Part shown: positions 50,781-60,447 of the stretch, in pieces
How the letters are laid out: the number at the start of each line of letters is the position of its first letter
Position numbering within the stretch: position 1 is the stretch's first letter
Assembly: GCF_000319305.2 (NCBI RefSeq)
Contig: NZ_AMWJ02000001.1
Span: forward strand, 2,969,952 to 3,033,951
Direction: 5' to 3'
DNA length: 64,000 nucleotides
Source of the DNA: Pseudomonas bharatica CSV86
GTDB taxonomy: Bacteria; Pseudomonadota; Gammaproteobacteria; Pseudomonadales; Pseudomonadaceae
Made by a program: the position numbers and the translations under genes
Notes under the pieces: generated by a model
Told to the model about the DNA's origin: nothing
The model's database searches: none
Seen by the model: the letters and a program-made list of their open reading frames with translations, nothing else

Positions 50781-50966
50781 GGACTAGCTTGGGCGACATA
50801 TCACTCGCTGGAGATTTCGCAGGCGTTAGTGGAGTCGCTGTTGGGTGGGTTGGTGCAGCAGAGGGGTGGCGGCTGAGATCCGACTGGTTTGAGGGCTGCT
50901 TATGTGGTCCTTCTACTTGCCCCCTTGTAGGAGCGCCATTCAAACCTATCCGTTTTCTCAAACTTT

Positions 50967-51482
50967 TTATCGAACAGACCAATCATGTATCGATATAAAC
51001 TTAATAAATTGCTTTGGCTCAACGTCGAGAGGCGCCATATGATCGGTAAAAAAACTAATCCCCATCAAAACATCCTCACCTCTTTGCAAAATAAAGTCAT
51101 CCTCCGCATCATTAAATAAAATATCAAACTCCCGCCCCAAACTCCGAAGATCATCTCCTACAGCAACACCATTAAATCTCCCTCGATACCTTTCACCTAC
51201 AGTAATTCTAAAAAGCCTGCCACTTCCCTCAAAATATAATGAGACCGTTTCATTCAGAAAACGATAGGACAGTGTACGCTCCTCACCAAAACCGATTTTT
51301 CTCTGGACTCCAACCCAAGAATTATTCTTGGCTAGGATATCCCGAACCATCACTTCCGGACCGTACCACTCAACCAGTCCAATTTTTTCGCTAACACTGG
51401 ATAATGACTCGCCTAAGTGGAATCCTGCTGCGGACGTACCTGGAACAAGATCAGAGTACAAATCAGGAAAAAAATTCTTCAT
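50967..51482 (-). CDS. Unrecognised protein, probable orphan immunity gene
   Basis: 171 aa. MKNFFPDLYSDLVPGTSAAG, FHLGESLSSVSEKIGLVEWY; later FNGVAVGDDLRSLGREFDIL and FFTDHMAPLDVEPKQFIKFI. Acidic and soluble with no signal peptide. AT-rich codon use differs from the core genome. It starts three bases after a toxin stub stop and is flanked by palindromes, so it very likely protects against a lost CdiA toxin tip. The family was not recognised. Confidence 0.7.
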   Translation of the reverse strand: MKNFFPDLYSDLVPGTSAAGFHLGESLSSVSEKIGLVEWYGPEVMVRDILAKNNSWVGVQRKIGFGEERTLSYRFLNETVSLYFEGSGRLFRITVGERYRGRFNGVAVGDDLRSLGREFDILFNDAEDDFILQRGEDVLMGISFFTDHMAPLDVEPKQFIKFISIHDWSVR

Positions 51483-51485
51483 TGG

Positions 51486-51566
51486 TCACTTCCAGACTTT
51501 CCATTCACCGCCCTCATATTTCAGGCGATTCCCCTGAGTATCAAAATATTGTTGATAACGCGTAAT
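51486..51566 (-). pseudogene. Displaced toxin C-terminal stub (module with 50967 gene)
   Basis: 26 codons read ITRYQQYFDTQGNRLKYEGG, EWKVWK then TGA. No start codon; coding begins at the palindrome edge near 51567. The next gene starts three bases after the stop. Protein-like composition and placement mark it as the end of a former toxin. Confidence 0.6.
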
Positions 51567-51645
51567 CAAAAAGGGGACAGATTTATTTTTCAGTCAATTC
51601 CGGCCGGTCCGCCATCGATCAAAAATAAATCCCCCCTTCCGGTCC
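51567..51645. repeat. Array palindrome copy 4
   Basis: AAAAAGGGGACAGATTTATT with an unrelated loop (CAGTCAATTCCGGCCGG) and a partly eroded right arm AAAAATAAATCCCCCCTTCC. It separates the intact CdiA-tip module from the displaced modules. Confidence 0.8.
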
Positions 51646-51649
51646 TGCT

Positions 51650-52126
51650 TCATCTATCTGCTCTGATCACATCAGAATAGCAACCAAATTTTGGGATTTT
51701 TTCGTAATTTTGAGATGGATCAAAACTTGATCTAGCCTCTTCAACCTCATGAGGATTGAACTTTTCTCGCCTTACAATAAGCTCACCATTCTCATTAAAA
51801 ATGTAGGAACTTCCACCTACAACCTTGTCCCCTCCCCCTTCAAACTCACGATGAGTTGCCATAGTCAAAAACAGGCCATTCACATCTATCACCTGAAATT
51901 GGTAGGTCAGATATTCACGACATTTCTCGTCTAAAAAACCGACACCAACCATCCCTTTATCTAAAAAAACCTCAATAAAGCAGGATGGCGCAGAGTCTGA
52001 CCCAACAAGAGCTGTGTATGATTCACCCGAGAGATGCCTAGAATGTGCCAGAGCTTCACCCATAGGCTCTATCGCAATCTTCTTCATCCGAAACCAAGAC
52101 TTACAGTAATAAACAGGCAAATCCAT
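51650..52126 (-). CDS. Immunity protein for the resident CdiA toxin tip
   Basis: 158 aa from ATG 52126, which overlaps the CdiA stop by one base (TGATG) and follows GGGAGGG. MDLPVYYCKSWFRMKKIAIE, SCFIEVFLDKGMVGVGFLDE, YLTYQFQVIDVNGLFLTMAT; no signal peptide. The family is not recognised, but in contact-dependent inhibition loci the gene directly after cdiA encodes the cognate cytosolic antitoxin, and translational coupling here supports that role. Confidence 0.8.
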   Translation of the reverse strand: MDLPVYYCKSWFRMKKIAIEPMGEALAHSRHLSGESYTALVGSDSAPSCFIEVFLDKGMVGVGFLDEKCREYLTYQFQVIDVNGLFLTMATHREFEGGGDKVVGGSSYIFNENGELIVRREKFNPHEVEEARSSFDPSQNYEKIPKFGCYSDVIRADR

Positions 52127-55100
52127 CAATACACCCTCCCATTAGTATCCCTAATTAAAACCCCTGCTTTATTGGCAGAGTCCAAGATAGATTTTGGTAT
52201 CGCTCCATTCTGTGGTGGAACCTCCAGAATAACAGTTCCTTGCAGTTTTTGACCACCCAAAGAACCACTAGACGGAACCTTCGCGATGGTCGCACCAGCA
52301 GGATATTTTGCAACAGCTTCACTTATGTAGCTTTTTGCTGTCGCCTCAGAAACCTCAGAAAGTTGTGTCAGCTTACGAGAGACGATTTCGCCCTTTATGG
52401 GATTGTAGGAGTCAACACGATAATAACCCTTACCGTCAGGGCGCTGAATATAAACCTCATTATACGGGTAGTTCTGGGACTGCACTTTATTAAACTCATT
52501 CCCTGCATCAAGCCGTTGCAACCATTCAGGTTTAGACGATGACGCTACAATGTCATCTACCTTTTCGGCACCACCATCAGTTGTTTTTGCACCTGTAGAG
52601 CTCGCATCGTTAGCCGCTGGCCTACCATCCCCAACTACCTTCGTCTCACCAGACGGTGAACCTGCCGCAGGTCCTTTTTCCCCTGCAAAGCTCCCATCGT
52701 TAGCCGCTGGCTTACCATCCCCTACTACCTTCGTCTCACCAGACGGTGAACCTGTCACAGGCCCTTTTGCCCCTGCCCCCTTCCCGTCAGCGACAACATC
52801 CAGGCTTTTCGTCGTCTTGATTTCCAGCGCAGCAATACGCTCACCAAGCTCTTCACCGTCCTTGGCAACCATTTTACCCAAGGATTTGCTTGATACCTCA
52901 ACCCCCGCTTTTGCCAGACTCAGCCCCGCTTTGGCTGCCCCTCCTACAGCGGTCGCAACGCCTCCGACCGTGTATATCAGCGAACCCAGATCACGCCCCA
53001 ACTGGACTGCCTGATCATCTCCGCCGGTCTCAATTGCCAGTTTCATCCGGTCAATACTGCCCAACAGGCTGGCCGTTGCCGCCTCGCCAAGTTGAGCGCG
53101 TACCTCCGGATTACTGACTACCGAGGCAAGCCCCTGCAGTCCGGTGAGCGGGTCAGAAAGGAACTGGGCCAGGCCTTGAATATCCTGCAGACCACTCTCT
53201 GCGAGGCCCAGGCCAATACCGCCAGCCGTCAGGGCATCCTGTTTTACCGAGGTACCCGACCACTTGGCGATCACCTTCAGATGATCTAGCGTGTCCTGAG
53301 CTTCTTCCAACTCCTTTTGGTACTGCACATACTGCTGGGTCGACAGCCAGTTGTTATCGATGTTCGCCGTAGCCGCATTGTTTGCGGTCGCTGCACCGTT
53401 AGGATCACTCATGGCTGCAATGCCCGTGACCAGGCTGGTGATGAGGTTGCGTTTGGCTTCTCGCTCTACAGCGGTTTCGTTTGCATCAGCCTCGGCAAAC
53501 AGGCCTGCCAGCACGCTAGAGGCAGCACCGCCCAAGGCTCCGCTCGAGCAGCCCTGATTGCTGGCCGCTGCGCCGGCGCAGCCGACAATGGCATGCAGCG
53601 CCGCGTGTTCCGGGCTGCCTTCCTTCAGGCCCTTTTTCACCAGCTCGCCGATGTACGCCGAGCCTTGTTGCTGGACGTAGTTGACCACCATGTTCTGGGC
53701 GAACTGCCCGCCACTTCCGGCCACGTTGCCGCTGATGCCCGCGACGAGGGCCGTTGCAATTTGCCGGTAAGTACCGCCCGCCCCCCAGTTTTCATCGATA
53801 TCCCTGATTTCCTGCTTCAGCGCTTGATAATTGCTGAGGTGCTTGAGTTGATCGGCCTCGGATGTTCCAGGCGCGTTCATCAGCGCTTTTTCTCTCTCGG
53901 CCTGCTCCTTTTTCTGATCGATCTCTTGCGCCCGACTCGCGATGTACTGCGACACGTTCTGCACAAACTTGCCGACAATCTCGAAGTTCACGCTGATTTC
54001 CTGCGCGTCGAAAATCGGCTTGAGTTTGTTACTGCCGTCGCGATCACTGGCGACATCGGTATTGATGCCGGCGACCGTCTGCTCCGCCGTCTGACCGGTC
54101 AGTTCAGACTGCCTGGCAGCATTGGTAATGGTGACGGCGGCGCCGCTGATTCCACTGTCGGTGGTGCTGCTGGAGCTGTCTCCGGCGTAGAGCACGACCG
54201 GTGTGTTAACACTCAGCCCGTCCTTGCTCGGCGCTGTGGGTCCGTTGGCGTTGGCCATTGCATTGGCGTTGCCTTTGCCATCCAGGCCTATGTCACCGCC
54301 GTAACCACCGCTCAGGTTGATACTGCTGGCGTCGTATTCCGCCTTGTTCTTGATAGAGGACGTGGTAAGCGTCCCGGTTTCGAGGGTGTTCTTGCCATCC
54401 GCCACCGCTTTGTCGGTACTGGCGATGATGGCGCCCTTGAGGTCGGTGTTACCCGCCACTTCGACCTGGAATCCACCATTGCCAGCCTTGATGCCCGATT
54501 GCTCGTTGACACTGGCGTAATCGCTTTGCATATGCTCCGCGGCGACACCGCCGCTGACACTGCTCATGCCAGCACAGAACGGTGGAACACAGATGCTGAC
54601 GCCGACGCCGGCGCTCATTTGCCTGGAGGTGTAGGTACTGGTGTCCTGAAGGCTCTCGATGTTCAGGTCGCCGCCCACCCTGACCTTGACCTGATCAGCG
54701 GAGACGACACCACCCTTGATGGTGGTATCCCCGCCACTCTCGAGTTTGACGCTGTTGCCACCCTTGATGTAGGTGTTGGTCTGGGTGACATCGTCACCGT
54801 CGGCCATGCCGCGTCCGGCATTTGCCGCCAGCTCGAACGAAATGCCGTTTTGCGCCCCGCCGAAGCCGATTCCGATGCCGGCGCTCCAGCCGGAATTGCG
54901 ATTGTTACTTTCCTGATGCGCCGTGTTTTGCGCCGCCACCAGGTTGATGTCGCCATCAGCCTTCAGGATGACATCGCCACCACCTTCAATGCGGCTGCCA
55001 ATGCCATTGATGTCGCTGTTGGCGCCATCCCCAGTGGCAACGACCTTCACGTTTCCGCCAGCCACCACATCGCTGCTCACCACATTGCGACCGCTTTGGC

Positions 55101-58100
55101 TGCTTTCACTGTGGCTGCGACTGTCACTGAGATTGACGCTGACCTTGATCCCGGCTTGCGGGGCTTCCATCAGTGCCTGACCCGCCTCCACAGCCTGGTT
55201 GGCACTCATCGCCGCATTCACGGCAGCCAACGCAACCATCCGGCCATCACTGGTTTTTTGCGCCGCCTCACCCATCTGCTGGACGTTGCGCAAGGCATCA
55301 AGCAACGGGATGCTCACCGTTCCACCGATTGCTGTACGGCTGGTACTGGTGGTTTTGGAGTACTCCATGCTGTCGTAACCAGCCTGGATATCGACATGCC
55401 TGGCGGTGATGCCGATATCGCCCTCAGGTGCGACCAACTGGCTGGCTGTCTGGGTGTAATGATCACCGGCAGTCAGGTTGATATTGCCGCCCAATGACGC
55501 GATCTGACTGCCCGACTGACGGTTAGCGCTGTACTCGTCTGCCTGCTTCTGCTTCAGGACCCCTGTTGCGCCCTGCCACCATGACGTACCGATCTCGCCA
55601 ACCTTCTTGCTGCCGGACTTGGAGGTGGAGGCTTCAGTGTTTGCGGCACTGATGATCTCCAGATTGCCCCCGGCATCGATGCCGATATTCTTGTCGGCCA
55701 CCAACGTGCTGCCTTCGACCGTCGTGTCGCTGCCACTTCTGATCTGGATGCTGCCGGCGCTGATCGCACTGCCAGTACTTTGGCTTGAGGTGCTTTGACT
55801 CTGTTGCGATTTCTGCGTGGATGACAACCAACCGGTGACTGTGAAACCGGCCTTGCTGGAGCCTTTGGACTGAGCGGACGTTTGCGTTTCCTGAGCGGCG
55901 CCAATCAGTACGTCATTGCCCGCTGTGAGTTTCACCCCCTCTTCGGCGCGCAAGGCCGCGGCCTTCAGCACGATGTCGTTATCAGCCTTCAGCTCGATGC
56001 TTTCGCCGACCAACTCAGTGCCGTTCAAACGGGTTTGGGTGATTTCCGAGCTGCTGGATTTGCTGGAGGTCCAGCTCTTCTTGGAAGAGGCATTGGCCTG
56101 ACTGGCATAGTCCTGGGCGGCATCGAGATTGATGTCGCCGCCTGCGGTAACGAGCAATGCCCCATCGCTGCTCAGCCTGGCGCCCGTTGCATTGAAATCC
56201 TCCCCGGCTGAAATGACCAGTTTCGTCCCGGACGAAACACTGGAGCTGACGGATACATCCGTTTCGGTTTCGGTCATCGTCGACTTTTTCTTGCCGAACG
56301 ACCCCTTCTTGGTTTTCTCGTAGTACGAATAATCGACGTTGTCCGCTGTCGTCATGCGGACGTTGTCGCCAGCAAACAGATAGGCTTCGTCCCCCGCCGT
56401 AATCCGGCTGGCCATAAGTGCCAGATCCTCCCCCGCACTCACCGCCACATCCCCACCCGCCTTCAGCGTCGTCGACACTTGGCTGACGTGGTCTTCCCGG
56501 GTCTTGAGCTTTTTCGAGGTGTACGACGAGTGTTCTTCATCCGCCGCCGACATCAGCGTCACGTCGCCGGTGGCCGAAATATCGATATCCCGCTGCGCCT
56601 CGATCTGGCTGGCGATGGCCGTGAAGTCCCGACCCGCTGCCACGCTGAGGTCACGGCCAGCGGTGACGCTGCTGCCGTTCTGCTGGATGCTCTGGCTGGC
56701 ACTGCGCCCTATCGATTGCGAGTTGATCGCCTCGGTCGAGCCCAGCAGCACGTCACGTCCCGCTTGCAGGCCGAGGTCCCGTCCGCTTTGCAGTACGCCG
56801 CCCTGGTTGAGGATGTCCTGTCCTGCATTGATGCTCAGGTCATTGGCCGCCTCGATGCGCGCGGCGCTGTCGAGGAAGTCGCGGCGGCCGTTGTTGGCGG
56901 CGTCGCCACTGATATGGCTGGTGACCGAGCGTTCGTTGATCACATCGCCCAGCACCGTGGTCAGGCTGACGTCGCGCCCGCTGATGATGCCGCCGGCCTT
57001 GTTGACGATGTTGTTGCCCGCCAGCAGGTCGACACGGTTGGCCGCTTCGATCAGGCCGCTGTTGACCAGGTCGTTGCCGGCCATGGCCGAGAGGTTGTTG
57101 CTGGCGCGCAGGGTGCCGACGTTGACCAGGTCCTGCCCGGCGATGAGGTTGACGTCGGTACCGGCGATCAGCGCGCCGTTGGCGGCCAGGCGGTTGTTGG
57201 CGTTGGCCATGTACAGCACCGGCACCAGCACCGTTTCACCATTCACCTGCATCTCTTCGAGCCAGACGATGTCGTGGGTCAGGGCCGCGACCTGCTCGGC
57301 GGTGAGGCTTACGCCGACCGTCAGGTTCAGTTGCTGGCGGCTGGCGATGGCGTTGTCCATCAGGTACTTGAACATCTGCTCGTTGCTGGTCATGCCGGCA
57401 AGGAAGCGCTGGCCAGTGCCAGCGACGATGGCCTGCTGGATCAGATGCTGCTCGTAGAATCCATCGCCCAGGCGCTTGGCGCTGTCGTCCGGGTTGTAGC
57501 CGAGGCCGGCGAGCAGGTAGTCGGAGCTCATGAACTGCTTGAGCTCGGTGAGGACCGGGTTGGTTTCGACCAGGTATTTGTGGGATTGGGAAACCGTGCT
57601 GCGCTCGGGCACGCCTTGCACGCGCTCGATGGTCTGGCTGGCGGTCGGGGTTGGTTGGCTGGTGGCCGGGGCGATGACCGCCGTGCTGCCCGGGTCGAGC
57701 GACGGGGTGCCCGGGCGCTCGGCAGCAGGGACTACCGCTTGCTGGAGCAGCGGGTCGGCCAGCGACGAATGCGCCGACGACACGACCGGATTGTCGCGGC
57801 CCGGCGGCAGATTTCCACCCGGCTGGGCGGCTACCGTGGTGTCGCGCACGGTCGTGGACAGCCCCGGGACATTGAGCGCCGGGTTCGAGGCGCCGTCGCG
57901 GTCAGGAGCACTGCCCTGCCCGGCTACCGTGGTGTCACGACTGCCCGTGGATAGGCCGGGGACACCCTGGCCGTTCTGAGCACCTACCTCGATTTGCGTA
58001 TCGCGACCGCCCGGTGCCAGGTCGGGAATGTCAGTGCTTGTACCCTGCTGGTTGCTGCCGACCGTAGTACCACGGTCGCCGGTGGACAGGCCGGTATTGC

Positions 58101-60447
58101 TCCCCGGCGTGGTGACCTCGATGCGGGTATCGCGAGTGCCGCTGATGCCGGGAAGATCGACGTTCTGTCCGGCTGCGCTGAGGGCCCCCGACGGGTCCCC
58201 GCCAGGGCCCTGGTTGCCGATGCCATCCGCCCGGGTGAGATCACCACCCTCGCTACGCCCGGACTGCCAGGTGCCATTGCTGACAGTGCCCAGCGCAGCG
58301 ACATCGATCGATGTCGCCGTTGCGCTGATACCGCTGGCCTGGCGGGCGGCGACCGTGAGTTGACGGCTGTCTGCGCTGAGCTGGGTGATGTCGTCGAGTT
58401 GCAGCGTACGTCCGCTGGAAACGGGTACGGCCTGCTCACGCTGGCCCAGGTCGATACTGGCCGCCCCCAGGGTCCAGTTGCGCGGGCCGCTGTCTGCCAC
58501 GGCCACCTCTCGGGTGCCGGCGCCTTCCTTGTTGATCCGGTACAGGCTGTTTTTTTCGTCAGGCAGGCCTACGCCCGGCAGGGTCAAGGGATTGATGTAT
58601 TGCTGCGCCAGGTTGGGCGGTAGCTGACTATTGATGCTGACGGCAGTCGAGTAGGCGCTCCCGGCCCCGGTGTCGGCAGTCTTGGCACCTGCGGCGATAT
58701 ACGAATACCAAGGTCGGACCACGCTGTTGTTGATGTTTTGCGTGGCGTTGAGGGTGATGTTGCCGCCGGCCTGGATAACGGCGTCGAGGGAAGCGCCGCT
58801 GACGATTTCCCTGCTCTCGTTTACGTTCCAATTGACCCACGACATGAAGGCGGCCAGATCGGCCTCGAAGGTCGCCGAAGGATTGGGGTTGTTGCGGCTG
58901 TTAAAGATGCCCGCGTAGTAGTTGGCCCCATAGGTGTAATCGACGTAACTGACCCACCAGCGCGAAGATCTGATTTCCTGGGCCTGTACACCCTGGTTGG
59001 TGATGGTGGAGGCGGTGACGGTGATGTTGCCGGCTGCGGAAATGCTACTGGCCGAGTTGGTCACTGACCCGGCATTGACCGTCAGGTTCGAACCGCTGTT
59101 GATGGAGGCCGCCTCTGTCTGCTGGCTGATCTCCAGACGATCGGTTTCGTGTATCAACCAGTAGCCGTTGATCCGTCCTTTGTCGCGCGGATCGCAGCCG
59201 AAGAGGGGAATCAAGGTGCAGGACAGGCGCTCGATACTGGTATCGGCCTTCTCGTGCTGGCTGTATTCGAGCACGTCCCTGACATTATTCAGCGTGGTCG
59301 CCGCCAGGGTCATCTGACCGCCGCTTTCGATGCCGGACGAGCGGTTGTCCAGCAGGCTCATCTTGCCGCCGTCCTTGTCGGCGCCGATCAGCAGATTGCC
59401 GAAGCTGTACACCTGGGCGTAACGGTTGGTGAAGGTCGAGGCCAGCAATTGCATGTCGGCGCCGCTGTAGAGCAACCCGTGCTCATTGAGCAGTGTCCCG
59501 GTCGAGAGCTGCAGGTTTTTCCCGGCCCCGAGGGTGCCGGAGTTGTTCAGCGCGCCAGCGCTGAGGTTCAGGTTTTGCGCCGATGTCAGGCGGCCGGCAT
59601 TGATCAGGGCCCCGCTGACCAGGAGTGTGGTTTCAGCACCACCCGCGATGGAGCCGGTGCTGTCCAGCGTCAGTTGCCCGGCCTGAAGGCCCAGGTTGCC
59701 AAGACTGCTGTAGCGACCGCTGCCGGTATAGGTGCCGCTCAGGTTGAGGCTGGCCGAACCATCGCTGATGATCTTGCCCGCGTTGTTCCAGTTGACGCCG
59801 TTGCCGACCAGGCTTTCGGACGCCAGTAGCTGGCCGGTTGCAGCCTGCTCCAGGGTGTTGATGTTCAGCGTCAACCGCCCCGCCTGAATCACACTGCCAT
59901 TCGTCCAGCTATCCGCCGTCAACGTCAGCCCGCCGCGGGTCACCAGGTTGCCGCCGGCATTGCTGACATTGGCGGTGGTGATATCGAAGGTGCCATTGCC
60001 GCCGTGCAGCACCGAGCCGCCGAGGTTGTTCAGCCCCGCCGCATTCAGTGTCAGGTCGGTACTGCCTGCTTCCAGCTTGCCGTTGCGGTTGTCGAAGCCG
60101 CCGCGTACCTGGAAGTCGCTCTTGCCCGCACCACCCAGCGCTCGCAGCACGCCGCCCTGGTTGTCCACGGTGCTTGCGGACACCAGCAGGTGGGTGTCGC
60201 TTTCGATGACTCCCGAGCGGTTGCTCAGGCCATCACCCAGCGCCAGTTCGACACGATTGCCGGCCAGTTGCCCGCCGTTGTTGTCCAGCCCCAGGCCGTC
60301 TACCCGCACCAGTCCCTTGGCATACAGGCCGCCGCCGGCGTTGATCAGGTTGCCGCCGCGGATGCGCACGTCGCCCGTTTGTGCGGCCATGCGCCCGGCG
60401 CTGTTGTCGAGCGTGCCCGCCTGTACCTGCACTTGCTGGCCCTGCAC
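52126..60447 (-). CDS. CdiA-type filamentous hemagglutinin / contact-dependent toxin (C-terminal 2773 aa)
   Basis: Secreted two-partner effector; the frame is open up to about 60493, where a shift joins it to the upstream part. From the N-side: FHA repeats (LDNRQGG, LTLNAAGLNN...), a segment with two Cys (SCTLIPLFGCDPRDKGR), a Gly/Pro/Thr linker with STGDRGTTV/STGSRDTTV repeats (about 700-850), a conserved central domain (VETNPVLTELKQFMSSDYLL), and many hemagglutinin repeats (AGRDVLLGSTE...). The pretoxin helical region carries a degenerate VENN-like DNNWLS, followed by a 30-aa tandem repeat. The final 110-residue toxin tip has NEFNKVQSQNYPYNEVYIQR and ends LIRDTNGRVY. The toxin activity is not identified. 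Its immunity gene overlaps the stop. Confidence 0.9.
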   Translation of the reverse strand: MQGQQVQVQAGTLDNSAGRMAAQTGDVRIRGGNLINAGGGLYAKGLVRVDGLGLDNNGGQLAGNRVELALGDGLSNRSGVIESDTHLLVSASTVDNQGGVLRALGGAGKSDFQVRGGFDNRNGKLEAGSTDLTLNAAGLNNLGGSVLHGGNGTFDITTANVSNAGGNLVTRGGLTLTADSWTNGSVIQAGRLTLNINTLEQAATGQLLASESLVGNGVNWNNAGKIISDGSASLNLSGTYTGSGRYSSLGNLGLQAGQLTLDSTGSIAGGAETTLLVSGALINAGRLTSAQNLNLSAGALNNSGTLGAGKNLQLSTGTLLNEHGLLYSGADMQLLASTFTNRYAQVYSFGNLLIGADKDGGKMSLLDNRSSGIESGGQMTLAATTLNNVRDVLEYSQHEKADTSIERLSCTLIPLFGCDPRDKGRINGYWLIHETDRLEISQQTEAASINSGSNLTVNAGSVTNSASSISAAGNITVTASTITNQGVQAQEIRSSRWWVSYVDYTYGANYYAGIFNSRNNPNPSATFEADLAAFMSWVNWNVNESREIVSGASLDAVIQAGGNITLNATQNINNSVVRPWYSYIAAGAKTADTGAGSAYSTAVSINSQLPPNLAQQYINPLTLPGVGLPDEKNSLYRINKEGAGTREVAVADSGPRNWTLGAASIDLGQREQAVPVSSGRTLQLDDITQLSADSRQLTVAARQASGISATATSIDVAALGTVSNGTWQSGRSEGGDLTRADGIGNQGPGGDPSGALSAAGQNVDLPGISGTRDTRIEVTTPGSNTGLSTGDRGTTVGSNQQGTSTDIPDLAPGGRDTQIEVGAQNGQGVPGLSTGSRDTTVAGQGSAPDRDGASNPALNVPGLSTTVRDTTVAAQPGGNLPPGRDNPVVSSAHSSLADPLLQQAVVPAAERPGTPSLDPGSTAVIAPATSQPTPTASQTIERVQGVPERSTVSQSHKYLVETNPVLTELKQFMSSDYLLAGLGYNPDDSAKRLGDGFYEQHLIQQAIVAGTGQRFLAGMTSNEQMFKYLMDNAIASRQQLNLTVGVSLTAEQVAALTHDIVWLEEMQVNGETVLVPVLYMANANNRLAANGALIAGTDVNLIAGQDLVNVGTLRASNNLSAMAGNDLVNSGLIEAANRVDLLAGNNIVNKAGGIISGRDVSLTTVLGDVINERSVTSHISGDAANNGRRDFLDSAARIEAANDLSINAGQDILNQGGVLQSGRDLGLQAGRDVLLGSTEAINSQSIGRSASQSIQQNGSSVTAGRDLSVAAGRDFTAIASQIEAQRDIDISATGDVTLMSAADEEHSSYTSKKLKTREDHVSQVSTTLKAGGDVAVSAGEDLALMASRITAGDEAYLFAGDNVRMTTADNVDYSYYEKTKKGSFGKKKSTMTETETDVSVSSSVSSGTKLVISAGEDFNATGARLSSDGALLVTAGGDINLDAAQDYASQANASSKKSWTSSKSSSSEITQTRLNGTELVGESIELKADNDIVLKAAALRAEEGVKLTAGNDVLIGAAQETQTSAQSKGSSKAGFTVTGWLSSTQKSQQSQSTSSQSTGSAISAGSIQIRSGSDTTVEGSTLVADKNIGIDAGGNLEIISAANTEASTSKSGSKKVGEIGTSWWQGATGVLKQKQADEYSANRQSGSQIASLGGNINLTAGDHYTQTASQLVAPEGDIGITARHVDIQAGYDSMEYSKTTSTSRTAIGGTVSIPLLDALRNVQQMGEAAQKTSDGRMVALAAVNAAMSANQAVEAGQALMEAPQAGIKVSVNLSDSRSHSESSQSGRNVVSSDVVAGGNVKVVATGDGANSDINGIGSRIEGGGDVILKADGDINLVAAQNTAHQESNNRNSGWSAGIGIGFGGAQNGISFELAANAGRGMADGDDVTQTNTYIKGGNSVKLESGGDTTIKGGVVSADQVKVRVGGDLNIESLQDTSTYTSRQMSAGVGVSICVPPFCAGMSSVSGGVAAEHMQSDYASVNEQSGIKAGNGGFQVEVAGNTDLKGAIIASTDKAVADGKNTLETGTLTTSSIKNKAEYDASSINLSGGYGGDIGLDGKGNANAMANANGPTAPSKDGLSVNTPVVLYAGDSSSSTTDSGISGAAVTITNAARQSELTGQTAEQTVAGINTDVASDRDGSNKLKPIFDAQEISVNFEIVGKFVQNVSQYIASRAQEIDQKKEQAEREKALMNAPGTSEADQLKHLSNYQALKQEIRDIDENWGAGGTYRQIATALVAGISGNVAGSGGQFAQNMVVNYVQQQGSAYIGELVKKGLKEGSPEHAALHAIVGCAGAAASNQGCSSGALGGAASSVLAGLFAEADANETAVEREAKRNLITSLVTGIAAMSDPNGAATANNAATANIDNNWLSTQQYVQYQKELEEAQDTLDHLKVIAKWSGTSVKQDALTAGGIGLGLAESGLQDIQGLAQFLSDPLTGLQGLASVVSNPEVRAQLGEAATASLLGSIDRMKLAIETGGDDQAVQLGRDLGSLIYTVGGVATAVGGAAKAGLSLAKAGVEVSSKSLGKMVAKDGEELGERIAALEIKTTKSLDVVADGKGAGAKGPVTGSPSGETKVVGDGKPAANDGSFAGEKGPAAGSPSGETKVVGDGRPAANDASSTGAKTTDGGAEKVDDIVASSSKPEWLQRLDAGNEFNKVQSQNYPYNEVYIQRPDGKGYYRVDSYNPIKGEIVSRKLTQLSEVSEATAKSYISEAVAKYPAGATIAKVPSSGSLGGQKLQGTVILEVPPQNGAIPKSILDSANKAGVLIRDTNGRVY
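52601..52780. repeat. 90-bp tandem duplication before the toxin tip
   Basis: Two copies of a 90-bp unit (CATCGTTAGCCGCTGG at 52605 and 52695) encode GSPSGETKVVGDG(K/R)PAAND twice, just before the toxin domain. It forms a low-complexity hinge. Confidence 0.85.

Noticed and set aside
48580..51645. Possible CRISPR array from the repeated AT-rich units
   Set aside because: The repeats are long imperfect palindromes spaced by whole genes, not short repeats with uniform spacers; no cas genes are present.
53317..55497. 726-codon open frame on the plus strand
   Set aside because: Shadow of the CdiA repeats; the minus-strand frame carries hemagglutinin motifs throughout.
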